64,000 nucleotides of DNA, taken from positions 62,001 to 126,000 of the forward strand of contig CAVSKB010000011.1 of NCBI GenBank assembly GCA_963728295.1. The letters run 5' to 3'. Each line of letters starts with the position of its first letter. Within the stretch, counting starts at the first letter, position 1. Shown piece after piece: positions 25,888 through 34,153 of this stretch. The notes beneath the pieces were generated by a model. That model did no database searches and was not told where the DNA came from. It worked only from the letters and a program-made list of their open reading frames with translations. This stretch comes from DATJKD01 sp963728295 (GTDB taxonomy: Bacteria; Pseudomonadota; Gammaproteobacteria; Steroidobacterales; Steroidobacteraceae). The translations under genes were made by a program, and so were the position numbers.

Positions 25888-26180
25888 CAGTGATGGTCTG
25901 ACGCTGCGCCAGGAGAGCGTCCTACATCCCTGGGGGGTAATGGCTCTGTACGGTCTCCCAATGGACCGGGCCCTGATAATCAGCTACCTCCAGGCCGCGG
26001 AGGACCAAGTAGAGATCGGCCAACAATATATCGCTGACCAGTGCGATCTTATTTCGACCTTGGAACGGACCGGTCACCATGCGACCAGCGCGATCGCCCG
26101 GCTACGTGTAAATGGAACAAACGCAGACACAGCACATTGCCGATCGGGATCGGCTTCGTGCGGAACTCGCGACGCTGTAA
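25888..26180 (+). repeat. Right arm of an inverted ~290-bp duplication
   Basis: Counterpart of 24279-24570 in opposite orientation. It begins with the same 22 bases and ends at the stop of the duplicated small gene, so the repeat spans upstream region plus gene. Confidence 0.7.
25961..26180 (+). pseudogene. Frameshifted second copy of the small conserved gene
   Basis: Starts RALIISYLQAAEDQVEIGQQ and runs to ATSAIARLR, parallel to the intact copy at 24184-24495. The protein then resumes in the next frame as MEQTQTQHIADRDRLRAELA and stops at 26178-26180. Compared with the intact copy, one T is inserted in CGTG(T)AAATGG near 26107. The restored product would be ~73 residues, without the basic tail of the other copy. 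Confidence 0.6.
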
Positions 26181-26227
26181 CGCTCCGCAGGCTAAAGAAG
26201 TGGCAGCTGACGATTCCAAGTAGCCGG

Positions 26228-27190
26228 ATGAGTGAGGAGAACTGGGACGTCATCATCGTCGGTGCGGGTCCTGCCGGATTGAGCGCTGCGCTGGTTCTCG
26301 GACGCTGCTGCCGCAGCGTGCTGCTCTGCGACCGTGGAACGCCGCGAAGCTGGGCGTCCAAGGCGATGCATGCATTTGTCACGCGCGACGGTGTCCCGCC
26401 GTCTGAGTTCCGCCGACTGGCATGCGCAGAGCTCGAGAACTACGCCAACGTGTCGTTCTGGCAGGGCGAGGTGAAGCGCGCGTCGCGTGACGTTGCGGGC
26501 TTCCGCGTACATCTCGCCCGGCGCACGGTTCACGCGCGGAAGCTCCTGTTAGCCACTGGCGTATTCGACCAGCTGCCGGCAATCCCGGGCTTCACGGAGT
26601 TGTTCGGCACAAGCGTGTTTCCGTGCCCTTACTGTGACGGCTGGGAATATCGCGGCCGCGCAGTCGCCGTCTACGGCAAGCGCCGGCGCGGGTTTGAAAT
26701 GGCGCGTGCACTCACGGCTTGGACGCGCGACATCGTTCTGTGCACCGACGGGCCCGCGGGTCTTGACGTGCAGGCGAAGAAACACCTCGAGCGTAACGGC
26801 GTCGAGGTTCTGCCCGAGCGGATTGAGCGGCTCGCCATCGAAGATGGCCGGCTCAAAGACGTGGTGTTCCGCAGTGGCAGGCGCATCGGCCGGGAGGCAG
26901 TATTCTTCGACACGCGGTCGCAGCTCCAGTCCAGCCTGATGGAGCAGCTCGGGTGCAGCTTTGAACGCGGTGGTCGAGTCAAGAGCGGCAAATACGAGGC
27001 GACGACTGTGCCTGGGGTGTACGCCGCCGGTAACGTCATTCAGGACGTTCAGCTTTCGATCATCGCCGCCGCCGAGGGGGCGCGTGCCGCGTTCGGCATC
27101 AACCGGGCGCTCACGCGCGAGGATTTCGAACGAGCCGCGACAGGCAGGAAGCGTATCGACCACCCGCGCCACGAAGACCGCCGCTCTTAA
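26228..27190 (+). CDS. NAD(P)/FAD-dependent oxidoreductase, thioredoxin reductase-like
   Basis: A 320-residue flavoprotein of the low-Mr thioredoxin reductase fold. FAD binds at VIIVGAGPAGLSAALVLGR (residues ~9-27). The redox pair is CPYC in FPCPYCDGWEYRG (~137-149), as in true thioredoxin reductases (CxxC then DG). The second dinucleotide region AVAVYGKRRRGFEMARAL has degenerated glycines, so NADPH binding may be weak. VPGVYAAGNVIQDVQLSI is the closing FAD motif. Similar single-gene reductases occur widely with unknown partners. The ATG at 26228 is used; an open stretch upstream in the same frame belongs to the duplicated small gene. Confidence 0.82.
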   Translation: MSEENWDVIIVGAGPAGLSAALVLGRCCRSVLLCDRGTPRSWASKAMHAFVTRDGVPPSEFRRLACAELENYANVSFWQGEVKRASRDVAGFRVHLARRTVHARKLLLATGVFDQLPAIPGFTELFGTSVFPCPYCDGWEYRGRAVAVYGKRRRGFEMARALTAWTRDIVLCTDGPAGLDVQAKKHLERNGVEVLPERIERLAIEDGRLKDVVFRSGRRIGREAVFFDTRSQLQSSLMEQLGCSFERGGRVKSGKYEATTVPGVYAAGNVIQDVQLSIIAAAEGARAAFGINRALTREDFERAATGRKRIDHPRHEDRRS

Positions 27191-27252
27191 AAGACCCTAC
27201 CTGTCCCTCGGTATGGGATCCCCCTACACTCGGGGCTTCAGGGAGCACACTA

Positions 27253-28296
27253 GTGACCGATACGCCAACGGGGCTTGACAACGAGGGCGCCTGGGCCAAG
27301 CTGCGCCGCCGCAAGGTCGTGCAGTGGGGAATGACTTATGCCGCCGGCGCGTGGGCGCTGCTGCAGGTTTGGGGCTTTGCAGCGGATGCCTTTCATTGGC
27401 CGGATGTTGCCAAGCAGATCGCGATGCTGGCCCTGGCGATCGGTCTCCCGCTCGCCCTCACGCTCGCCTGGTACCACGGTGACCGCGGCGAACAGCGTGT
27501 CACGCGCGCCGAACTCGCTGTCCTGACGCTGCTCCTGCTCCTCGGCGGTAGTGCGCTCTGGCTCTACGGGCATCGAAGCGTTTCCACGCCAGTCGCCGTC
27601 ACGACGACGGAGACTTCCACACTCGCCCCAACGGCCTCGACTTCGGACGCGCGCCCATCCATCGCCGTGCTTCCATTCGTGAACATGAGTCCCGACAAGG
27701 ACCAGGAGTATTTCTCGGACGGCCTGTCCGAACAGATGCTCGACCTCCTGGCCAAGGTGCCAGAACTGCGTGTCATCGCGCGGACCTCGTCCTTCTCGTT
27801 CAAGGGCAAGGAGGTCGACGCCGCGGCTATCACGCGCACCTTGAACGTTTCGCATCTGCTGGAGGGCAGCGTGCGGAAGTCCGGGAATCGCCTGCGCATC
27901 AGCGCCAAGCTCGTGCGGGCCTCGGACAGCTCGCAGCTCTGGTCTGAGACCTATGACCGGGATCTCGAGGACGTCTTCAAGGTGCAGGACGAGATCGCCG
28001 GAGCCGTCGTCGCGCAGCTCAAGGTGAGGATGCTCGATACGTCGATGCGAGCCAACCAGACGACGGACCCGCGGGCCTATGCTGCGGCCTATGCTGATTA
28101 TCTCCGGGCCAGGCAGCTGTACCGGTCAAGCACCAAGGACAGCCTCGAACAGGCGACCGCGCTGCTCGAGCGCGTCCTTGCGGTCGATGACAAGTACGGC
28201 CCCGGATGTGACAACCTTCCAGGACGCTCACGCTCAAGCCCGATACGCGGGTCTCACCCCGCCGAACGCGGCAGCGCCGCAAGGTCGCGTCCGTAG
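27253..28296 (+). CDS. FlgO/TolB-like membrane protein, 3'-truncated
   Basis: The N-terminal part of a membrane-anchored protein of a type common in gammaproteobacteria, normally ~600 residues with TPR repeats. Two helices (MTYAAGAWALLQVWGFAAD; MLALAIGLPLALTLAWYH) and a third (LAVLTLLLLLGGSALWLYG) precede a FlgO/TolB-N domain: SIAVLPFVNMSPDKDQEYFS, LNVSHLLEGSVRKSGNRLRI, SETYDRDLEDVFKVQDEIAG. After AVDDKYGPG (near 28207) family similarity stops, and ~29 unrelated residues run to a TGA inside the end of the convergent MFS gene. The TPR half is missing. The start is GTG 27253. Confidence 0.75.
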   Translation: MTDTPTGLDNEGAWAKLRRRKVVQWGMTYAAGAWALLQVWGFAADAFHWPDVAKQIAMLALAIGLPLALTLAWYHGDRGEQRVTRAELAVLTLLLLLGGSALWLYGHRSVSTPVAVTTTETSTLAPTASTSDARPSIAVLPFVNMSPDKDQEYFSDGLSEQMLDLLAKVPELRVIARTSSFSFKGKEVDAAAITRTLNVSHLLEGSVRKSGNRLRISAKLVRASDSSQLWSETYDRDLEDVFKVQDEIAGAVVAQLKVRMLDTSMRANQTTDPRAYAAAYADYLRARQLYRSSTKDSLEQATALLERVLAVDDKYGPGCDNLPGRSRSSPIRGSHPAERGSAARSRP

Positions 28297-29534
28297 CGAT
28301 ACGGTCCCAGCGCGAGATAGAGCACGATCGTCACCGCCATCATTCCGACCATGACGAGCAGCGCCGGCTCGTAGCTGCCAAGGCGGTCGTAGCAATAGCC
28401 GACGAGCGGCGGCGCAATGCCCATGCCGAGTGCGAGGAAAGGCGCTTGCACGCCGGTGATACCGCCGAAGTCCCTGAGCCCGAAAAAGCGCAGCTGGAAG
28501 AAGGTCCCCATCGGCCGCTTGGCGCCGCCTGCAAAGCCCATCAGGGCGGTTGAAGCGGCGAGGATCGCCACACCGACGCTGCCGCCCGACAGGAACAGGA
28601 GTCCGAACAGCCCGAGCGTCGAGAGGAAGCTGAATGGGGCAGCGACCTTGGCGGTGTCAAAGCGGTCCAGGCACCAGCCGCCCGCCAGCGTCCCCACCGC
28701 CATGGCGACCGACATGAGTGCCACCATCCCGACGGCCGAGTTCATCTCAACGCCGCGCGAGAGCATGTAGGGGATCATGTGCGGCAACAGGCCGATTGCG
28801 GGAATGATCGCGAGGAACCCCGCAAGCGTAATGAACCAGAATTGCCGGCTGCGCAGCGCTTCCGCCAGCGGCACGCCGGGCACCTCGACGGCAGCGACGC
28901 CCGGTACCGCAGCCGGCGCATCGGGCTCCTGCAGCCAGCGCAGCAACAACGGTACGGTTGCGAGGATTATCGCGCCCATGCCAACGAAGACTCCGCGCCA
29001 GCCGTGGTTCACCAGCAGCCACTGGATGATCGGTACCGCCAACGCGCCGGCAAGGCTCGATTCGACGCCGAAGATCGCCAGCGCCTTTCCGCGGTGCTTG
29101 TTGAACAGCGAGCCCAGCACCTTGGCATAGCCAATCGCGGTCGAACCGATCGCGCCGAGCAAGGCGAAGCCGGCGAGGAACTGCCACAGGGCGCCGGTCT
29201 GCAGCGACAACACCATGGTCATCAGCCCGACCAACACGGTGCCGCCGATGATCATCGGGCGCACGCCCAGCCGGTCCACCAGCGTCCCAAGCACCGGCGC
29301 GGACAGCGACCCGCCCAGCATCATCGCGGACATTCCGAGCGAGAAGCTGGTGCGCGACCAGCCGAACTCGCCAGTCATCGGCAGCAGCAGCAGCCCGAGC
29401 GCCATCATCGGCAAGACGGTCGAGCCGAAGAGCGTGCCAACGATGATCGCGGCGGCGACCTTCAGCTTGCGCGACGAGAAATCGGATTCCTCGGACGCAC
29501 CCGCCAACCCAATCACCATATCTTCGCGCTGCAT
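28254..29534 (-). CDS. MFS transporter
   Basis: A 426-residue major facilitator with twelve predicted helices. The loop 2-3 signature is GTLVDRLGVRPMIIGG and a central loop falls near residues 210-230 (LQEPDAPAAVPGVAA). The second half has GGWCLDRFDTAKVAAPFSF. It resembles monocarboxylate/oxalate-formate-type carriers. It is the last gene of a leftward SDR-cupin-MFS set and probably imports a substrate of the catabolic cluster. Its 3' end overlaps the broken FlgO/TolB-like gene, placing it at the left edge of the cluster. Confidence 0.85.
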   Translation of the reverse strand: MQREDMVIGLAGASEESDFSSRKLKVAAAIIVGTLFGSTVLPMMALGLLLLPMTGEFGWSRTSFSLGMSAMMLGGSLSAPVLGTLVDRLGVRPMIIGGTVLVGLMTMVLSLQTGALWQFLAGFALLGAIGSTAIGYAKVLGSLFNKHRGKALAIFGVESSLAGALAVPIIQWLLVNHGWRGVFVGMGAIILATVPLLLRWLQEPDAPAAVPGVAAVEVPGVPLAEALRSRQFWFITLAGFLAIIPAIGLLPHMIPYMLSRGVEMNSAVGMVALMSVAMAVGTLAGGWCLDRFDTAKVAAPFSFLSTLGLFGLLFLSGGSVGVAILAASTALMGFAGGAKRPMGTFFQLRFFGLRDFGGITGVQAPFLALGMGIAPPLVGYCYDRLGSYEPALLVMVGMMAVTIVLYLALGPYRYGRDLAALPRSAG

Positions 29535-29590
29535 GTTCTGGTTTTCCCCTTCAGACGCCTGCTCGGCCCTCGGCTGGATTTTCTGGCGCG

Positions 29591-30106
29591 TCAGCGCAGC
29601 AGTTCCAGAGGTCTCGGCAGTTTTGCAAGCAGTTCCGCGCTGAACTGCGCGTCGATGTGGAAGAAGGCTGCGCGTGCGACCTTGTCCGAGCGGTTCTCCC
29701 AGGCGTGGTTGGTTCCGCGCTGAACGACCACGTCGCCTTGCTTCAGGGCGACTTCGCTGTCCTCGAGCACCAGCACGAGCTCTCCCTCGATGATCACAAC
29801 GTAGTCAAGTGTCTGCGTCCGGTGCATTGCCGTGCGTTTGCCGCCAGCCTTCGGCGGATAGACTTCGAGGATACGCAGGAGGTGCCCCGCGACGGGCATG
29901 ATCGTGAATTCACGCTCGTTCGGCTCGTGTGCCTCAACGGAGGTGAGCTGCGGAACTGCGAGTGGGGCATTCCACATCTCGATAAAGTCGGCGCCGATGG
30001 ACGGGCCGTGCATGGAGTGGTGCTGCGGAGGCGGCCCATCGGACACGACGACGGACACTCCGTTCTCATCATGACCCGTAACGATACGTCGGGCGGACTG
30101 TGTCAT
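29591..30106 (-). CDS. Cupin domain protein
   Basis: A 171-residue single-cupin protein. The N-terminus RRIVTGHDENGVSVVVSDGP is typical of a cupin family found beside catabolic genes. The barrel carries MHRTQTLDYVVIIEGELVLV (His, then Glu, in cupin motif 1) and GDVVVQRGTNHAWENRSD (His in motif 2), so a metal site is likely. Possible roles are isomerase, dioxygenase or small-molecule sensor. It is not a clear 3-hydroxyanthranilate dioxygenase: the characteristic features of that family are not seen. The start is one base after the SDR stop, so the two are cotranscribed. Confidence 0.8.
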   Translation of the reverse strand: MTQSARRIVTGHDENGVSVVVSDGPPPQHHSMHGPSIGADFIEMWNAPLAVPQLTSVEAHEPNEREFTIMPVAGHLLRILEVYPPKAGGKRTAMHRTQTLDYVVIIEGELVLVLEDSEVALKQGDVVVQRGTNHAWENRSDKVARAAFFHIDAQFSAELLAKLPRPLELLR

Positions 30107-30107
30107 T

Positions 30108-30884
30108 TCAATCGGGCGTGGATGTCCACGACGCGAGGATCCCGCCGTCCGCGACGTAGGTGGAGCCCGTGCAGTAGCTGCTTTCCTCCGACGCGAGAAA
30201 CAGCATCAGCCGGGCGATCTCCTCGGGTCGCGCGTAGCGACGCATCGGGATGGTCGCCCTGACGGCCGCCGCCATCTCCAGCGGCGCCCCCGAGGCTTCA
30301 TGTATTCCATCCATCATCTTCGTGTCGGTCATCCCGGGGACGATGCAATTGACCCTGATCTTGTCCTTCGTCAGCTCCAGTGCCGCGCCTTTCATCATGC
30401 CAACCACAGCATGTTTCGACGTGGTGTAGGCGGAGGTGTAGGGGATTGCCGATAGTCCCTGGATCGAAGAGGTGATGATTACGGAACCGCCGCCTCGTCG
30501 CCGCAGCGGTCCGATCGCCGCGCGCAATCCCAGCCACACGGCGCCGACGTTGACCGCCATGACCTGCGCGAACGTCTCGGGTGGGTATTCCTCCAGCGGC
30601 GTGTGCGCACCGACGATGCCAGCGTTCAGGAGTGCAATGTCCAGGCCACCAAAACGATCCTGGGCCTCGCGCATGTAGGCGTCGACCTGCGAGGGATCGG
30701 TCACGTCCGCTGCGAAGGGCGCGACAGCTCCGCCAATCTCGCGTGCCGCTGTCTCGACCCCCGATCCCGGCCGATCGACGAGGAGCACCGACGCACCTTC
30801 GCTCACGAACAGTGCGCCCGCGGCCCGGCCGATCCCGCCGGCACCACCGGTGATGACCGCAACCTTTCCCTTCAATCGGTCCAT
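30108..30884 (-). CDS. SDR family oxidoreductase
   Basis: A 258-residue short-chain dehydrogenase with TGGAGGIGRA (residues ~13-22), LLNAGIVGAH, ITSSIQG and the catalytic YTTSK pair, then CIVPGMTDTKMM and the closing GSTYVADGGILAS. It is the first gene of a leftward unit (SDR, cupin, MFS) facing the divergent promoter region that contains operator site A. It probably oxidises an alcohol or dihydrodiol-like intermediate of the pathway; the exact substrate is unknown. The start is the ATG at 30884, immediately before the Rossmann fold. Confidence 0.85.
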   Translation of the reverse strand: MDRLKGKVAVITGGAGGIGRAAGALFVSEGASVLLVDRPGSGVETAAREIGGAVAPFAADVTDPSQVDAYMREAQDRFGGLDIALLNAGIVGAHTPLEEYPPETFAQVMAVNVGAVWLGLRAAIGPLRRRGGGSVIITSSIQGLSAIPYTSAYTTSKHAVVGMMKGAALELTKDKIRVNCIVPGMTDTKMMDGIHEASGAPLEMAAAVRATIPMRRYARPEEIARLMLFLASEESSYCTGSTYVADGGILASWTSTPD

Positions 30885-31033
30885 GTTGGCGATGCCAGTC
30901 TCCGAGGACGATCTTCGCACCGGCGCGGTTCTGCCACAAATCGGTTGCCGCACCGCGCACGTGCGCAACCGTCGGAGCGGTATTCACTGCAACGTGAAAC
31001 GGCAATAAGATCTCCATCAGTTGTGACCCGGCG

Positions 31034-31053
31034 ATACTTTAGGCATATAGTAA
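31034..31053. promoter_or_regulatory. Candidate MarR operator, site A
   Basis: ATACTTTAGGCATATAGTAA, matching its own reverse complement at 14 of 20 positions (TACTwTA / TAwAGTA arms). It lies between the SDR and cyclase-family genes, which are divergent. It shares 15, 13 and 13 of 20 positions with sites B, C and D. Confidence 0.6.
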
Positions 31054-31142
31054 CCGGCGGCCCGGGGTGTGAATTCGTCCGCACCCGCGTCGCCGAAGCC
31101 CGCGCAGAACCGAAGGTTTCGAACGGAAGGGGAGAAGAAGCG

Positions 31143-32150
31143 ATGCGTGCTGGTCGAGTCTTGGCGGGGCTGGTATTTGCCACGTTGATCCTGATCGGTA
31201 CGGCGGGCGGCGTGAGCGCGCAGGAATACACTCGCAAGCAGTGGTGGCCGTCCGAGTGGGGACCTGACGATCAGCTCGGCGCACTCAACCGGCTCACACC
31301 GGCCAAGGTCCTGGAGGCGAGCCGGTTGATCAGGACCGGCACGATCTACGACATGACCTTCGTCTACGAGGAGTCGATGCCGTTGTTCAGCCTTACCCCG
31401 TTCCGTCGCAAGTACACGCTGCTCGTGCCGGGCGGGCCGACCTATGGCGCCACTGGCGAGAACAAGCTGTTCTGGAACGAGGACTACATCTCCGGGCACG
31501 TTACCCAGGACGGAACGCAGTTCGATGCGCTGTGTCACATGGGCACCGAGCACGGCAGGCCCGGCGACACGAACGAGCAGCGTTACTACAACGGCCTGTC
31601 GCAGGCGCAGATCGGCGATGGCCGCGGCTGCAGGAAGCTCGGCGTCGAAAACGTTACGCCCATCTTCACGCGCGGCATTCTGATCGATGTCGCCGGCTAC
31701 AAGGGCCGCATGCTCGAGCGCAGCGAGGAGATCTCGGTCGATGACCTGAAGGCGGCACTCGCGAAGCAGGGCCTGTCCGAGGCTGACATCCACCCGGGAG
31801 ATGCGCTCTTCTACCACACGGGCTGGTCCCGCTTGTGGAAGACCGACAACGAGAGGTTCAACAGCGGGGTACCGGGTCTGAGCCCGTCGGCTGGCGACTG
31901 GGTGATCGCGAAGAAGGTGCTTCTCGTGGGCACCGACAACTGGGGCGTCGAGGCGATCCCGGGCCCCGACCCGAAACTGTTTGCGCCGAATCACCAGAAG
32001 TTCCTGGTCGAGAACGGCATCTACATCATGGAGAACCTCGATTTCGCCCGGTTGCTCGAGGCGAAAGTCTACGAATTCGCATTCGTGTTTGGAGCCGTGC
32101 CGTTCAAGGGCGCAACCGGCTCGCCGGGCCGACCATTTGCGATCCGCTGA
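31143..32150 (+). CDS. Cyclase-family (kynurenine formamidase/isatin hydrolase-like) exported hydrolase
   Basis: A 335-residue protein of the cyclase family (PF04199), Mn/Zn-dependent hydrolases that include kynurenine formamidase and isatin hydrolase. The metal motif appears as HVTQDGTQFDALCHMG, a variant of HxGTHxDxPxHF. Downstream are DALFYHTGWSRLW and VGTDNWGVEAIPGP. Unlike cytosolic relatives it starts with a signal peptide (AGRVLAGLVFATLILIGTAG), so it probably acts in the periplasm. GGAAGGGGAG precedes the ATG at 31143. It heads the rightward unit with the dioxygenase genes, suggesting it opens a cyclic amide or similar precursor. Confidence 0.82.
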   Translation: MRAGRVLAGLVFATLILIGTAGGVSAQEYTRKQWWPSEWGPDDQLGALNRLTPAKVLEASRLIRTGTIYDMTFVYEESMPLFSLTPFRRKYTLLVPGGPTYGATGENKLFWNEDYISGHVTQDGTQFDALCHMGTEHGRPGDTNEQRYYNGLSQAQIGDGRGCRKLGVENVTPIFTRGILIDVAGYKGRMLERSEEISVDDLKAALAKQGLSEADIHPGDALFYHTGWSRLWKTDNERFNSGVPGLSPSAGDWVIAKKVLLVGTDNWGVEAIPGPDPKLFAPNHQKFLVENGIYIMENLDFARLLEAKVYEFAFVFGAVPFKGATGSPGRPFAIR

Positions 32151-32186
32151 GTGACGCGCTATCGCTGACAAATCCGGAGGCTGACC

Positions 32187-33113
32187 ATGACCAAGGGTAG
32201 GATCGTTGCAGGTTTCCTCGCACCACACCCGCCGCACCTCGTTTATGGCGAGAACCCGCCGCAGAACGAACCCCGTTCGCAGTGCGGCTGGGAGCAGTTA
32301 CGCTGGGCGTACGAGCGCGCGCGCAAGACTCTCGACGAGCTCAAGCCGGATGTGTTGCTGGTGCACTCCCCGCACTGGACTACGCAGCTTGGTCATCACT
32401 TTCTCGGCGTGCCGCACCTAAAGGGGAAGTCGGTCGACCCGATCTTTCCAAATCTGTTCCGCTACGATTTCGAGCTCGACGTCGACGTCGAACTCGCCGA
32501 GGCGTGCTGCGCCGAGGCGCGTGACGCCGGGCTAGTCACCCGGATGATGCGCAACCCGGGTTTCCGCGTGGACTACGGGACGATCACGACGCTGCACATG
32601 ATGCGTCCGCAGTGGGACATCCCTGTGGTCGGCATCTCCGCCAACAATTCACCGTACTACCTGAACCTCGGTGAGGGCCTCGAGGAGATGGACATCCTCG
32701 GCAAGGCGACCCGACGCGCTATCGAAAAAACCGGTCGGCGCGCCGTGCTGCTCGCGTCGAACACGTTGTGCCACTGGCACTTCCACCAGGAGCCGCTGAT
32801 CCCGGAGGACATGTCTCAGGAGCACCCGCAGACGTTCGACGGCTACAAATGGGACATGCGGATGATCGACCTGATGCGCCGCGGCCAGACGCAGGAGTTG
32901 TTCCGCGTACTGCCCCAGTTCATCCAGGAGGCCTTCGCGGAGGTGAAATCCGGCGCTTTCACGTGGATGTACGCCGCGATGGGTTACCCGAATATTCCGG
33001 CGGAACTGCATGGCTACGGCAACGTGATCGGCACTGGCAACGCGGTCATGGAATGGAATCTCGAACGTTACGGCGGCAATCTGCCGTTCAATGAGCGGCC
33101 GATCGCGGCCTGA
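32187..33113 (+). CDS. amnB: 2-aminophenol 1,6-dioxygenase beta (catalytic) subunit-like
   Basis: A 308-residue class III extradiol dioxygenase (LigB fold) close to the catalytic subunit of 2-aminophenol 1,6-dioxygenase, which cleaves the ring to 2-aminomuconate 6-semialdehyde. Metal ligand candidates are His in GFLAPHPPHLVYGENPPQNE, His in VLLVHSPHWTTQLGHHF and Glu in QEAFAEVKSGAFTW. The stretch VDYGTITTLHMMRPQWDIPV and the CHWHFHQEP histidines also match the family. GGAGG precedes the ATG. It is followed 29 bases later by the second subunit. The presence of deaminase, dehydrogenase and hydratase genes nearby supports an aminophenol rather than a catechol substrate. Confidence 0.85.
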   Translation: MTKGRIVAGFLAPHPPHLVYGENPPQNEPRSQCGWEQLRWAYERARKTLDELKPDVLLVHSPHWTTQLGHHFLGVPHLKGKSVDPIFPNLFRYDFELDVDVELAEACCAEARDAGLVTRMMRNPGFRVDYGTITTLHMMRPQWDIPVVGISANNSPYYLNLGEGLEEMDILGKATRRAIEKTGRRAVLLASNTLCHWHFHQEPLIPEDMSQEHPQTFDGYKWDMRMIDLMRRGQTQELFRVLPQFIQEAFAEVKSGAFTWMYAAMGYPNIPAELHGYGNVIGTGNAVMEWNLERYGGNLPFNERPIAA

Positions 33114-33142
33114 CACAACAACGACAGGGAGAGGCCAAAATC

Positions 33143-34153
33143 ATGCCCGTCGTGTCCGCATTCCTGGTCCATGGCAGCCCCCTGCCGTTCCTGCGCCCTC
33201 AGAACCCGCCGTGGAAGGCGCTGGACACCGGCTACCGCGCGGCGGCCGCGGCCATGGCGGCGTCGAAACCTGACGTGATGGCGGTGTACTCGACGCAGTG
33301 GATCGCGGTGCTCGACGAACTCTGGCAGGCGCGCCCGCGCAGCCGCGGCGTGCACGTCGACGAGAACTGGCACGAATATGGCGACCTCGCGTTCGACATC
33401 CGCGCCGACGTGGAGTTGACGAAGGCGATCATTGCAGCGACCCCCGCGTTTGGAGTGCGCTCAAAGCCCGTCGATTACGACGGGTTTCCGATCGACACCG
33501 GGACCATCATCGCCAACAACTACTTGAACCCGCGCGGCACATTGCCGCTGGTGATCGCCGCCAACAACGTCTACCACGACTGGCAGACGACGGAAAAGCT
33601 TGCGGCGACCGCGGTGGCATGCGCGGAATCGCTCGGCCGGCGTGTCGCGCTGGTTGCAGTAGGTGGTCTGTCCGGCAGCATCATTCGAGAGGAGATCGAT
33701 CTCGCCCGGGATCGGATCGCGTCGAAGGCCGACGATGCCTGGAACCGCCGCATGCTCGCGCTGATCGTGGCCGGCAACTCGAAGGCGCTCGCGGAGGCGT
33801 GCCCGAAGTATGCGCAAGAGGCGCGCGTCGACATGGGATTCAAGCATCTCGCGTGGATCCTGGGCGGTCTCGGCGGGGGGTATTCGCGCGCCAAGGTACA
33901 CGCGTATGGTCCGTCCTATGGCAGTGGCGCGGCGATCATCGAGTTCACGCCGGTCGTGTCAGCGGCCGTGAAAGCGCGTCCGAAGCCGGCAGTGAAGCGA
34001 CGGTCCACGTCGAAGGCCCTGTCGCGCGCAAAGCGAGCAGCGAAGGCTGGCATGACGCGGCGGTCGAAGCCGTCCCCGAGACCGGCGCGCAGGAAGGTAG
34101 CGGTCCGGCCCGCCAAGCCTGCTGCCAGGGCCACCCGCCGGGCTAAGCGATGA
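33143..34153 (+). CDS. amnA: 2-aminophenol 1,6-dioxygenase alpha-like subunit with histone-like basic tail
   Basis: A 336-residue partner of the preceding dioxygenase. Residues 1-~275 have the LigB fold (FLVHGSPLPFLRPQNPPWKA; HLAWILGGLGGGYSRAKVHA), but the second His region reads VYSTQWIAV where the beta subunit has VHSPHW. A metal ligand is thus lost, as expected for the non-catalytic alpha subunit. Residues ~276-336 are a striking tail with 25 Lys/Arg in 61 and no acidic residue (KPAVKRRSTSKALSRAKRAA; RRKVAVRPAKPAARATRRAK), resembling H1-like or AlgP-like tails. The known family ends near residue 275. GGGAGAGG precedes the ATG. The 3' end overlaps the convergent deaminase gene by 11 bases. 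Confidence 0.8.
   Translation: MPVVSAFLVHGSPLPFLRPQNPPWKALDTGYRAAAAAMAASKPDVMAVYSTQWIAVLDELWQARPRSRGVHVDENWHEYGDLAFDIRADVELTKAIIAATPAFGVRSKPVDYDGFPIDTGTIIANNYLNPRGTLPLVIAANNVYHDWQTTEKLAATAVACAESLGRRVALVAVGGLSGSIIREEIDLARDRIASKADDAWNRRMLALIVAGNSKALAEACPKYAQEARVDMGFKHLAWILGGLGGGYSRAKVHAYGPSYGSGAAIIEFTPVVSAAVKARPKPAVKRRSTSKALSRAKRAAKAGMTRRSKPSPRPARRKVAVRPAKPAARATRRAKR

Noticed and set aside
29591..30106. Cupin as a 3-hydroxyanthranilate 3,4-dioxygenase
   Set aside because: Size and context fit, but the sequence lacks the features of that family; left as a generic cupin.
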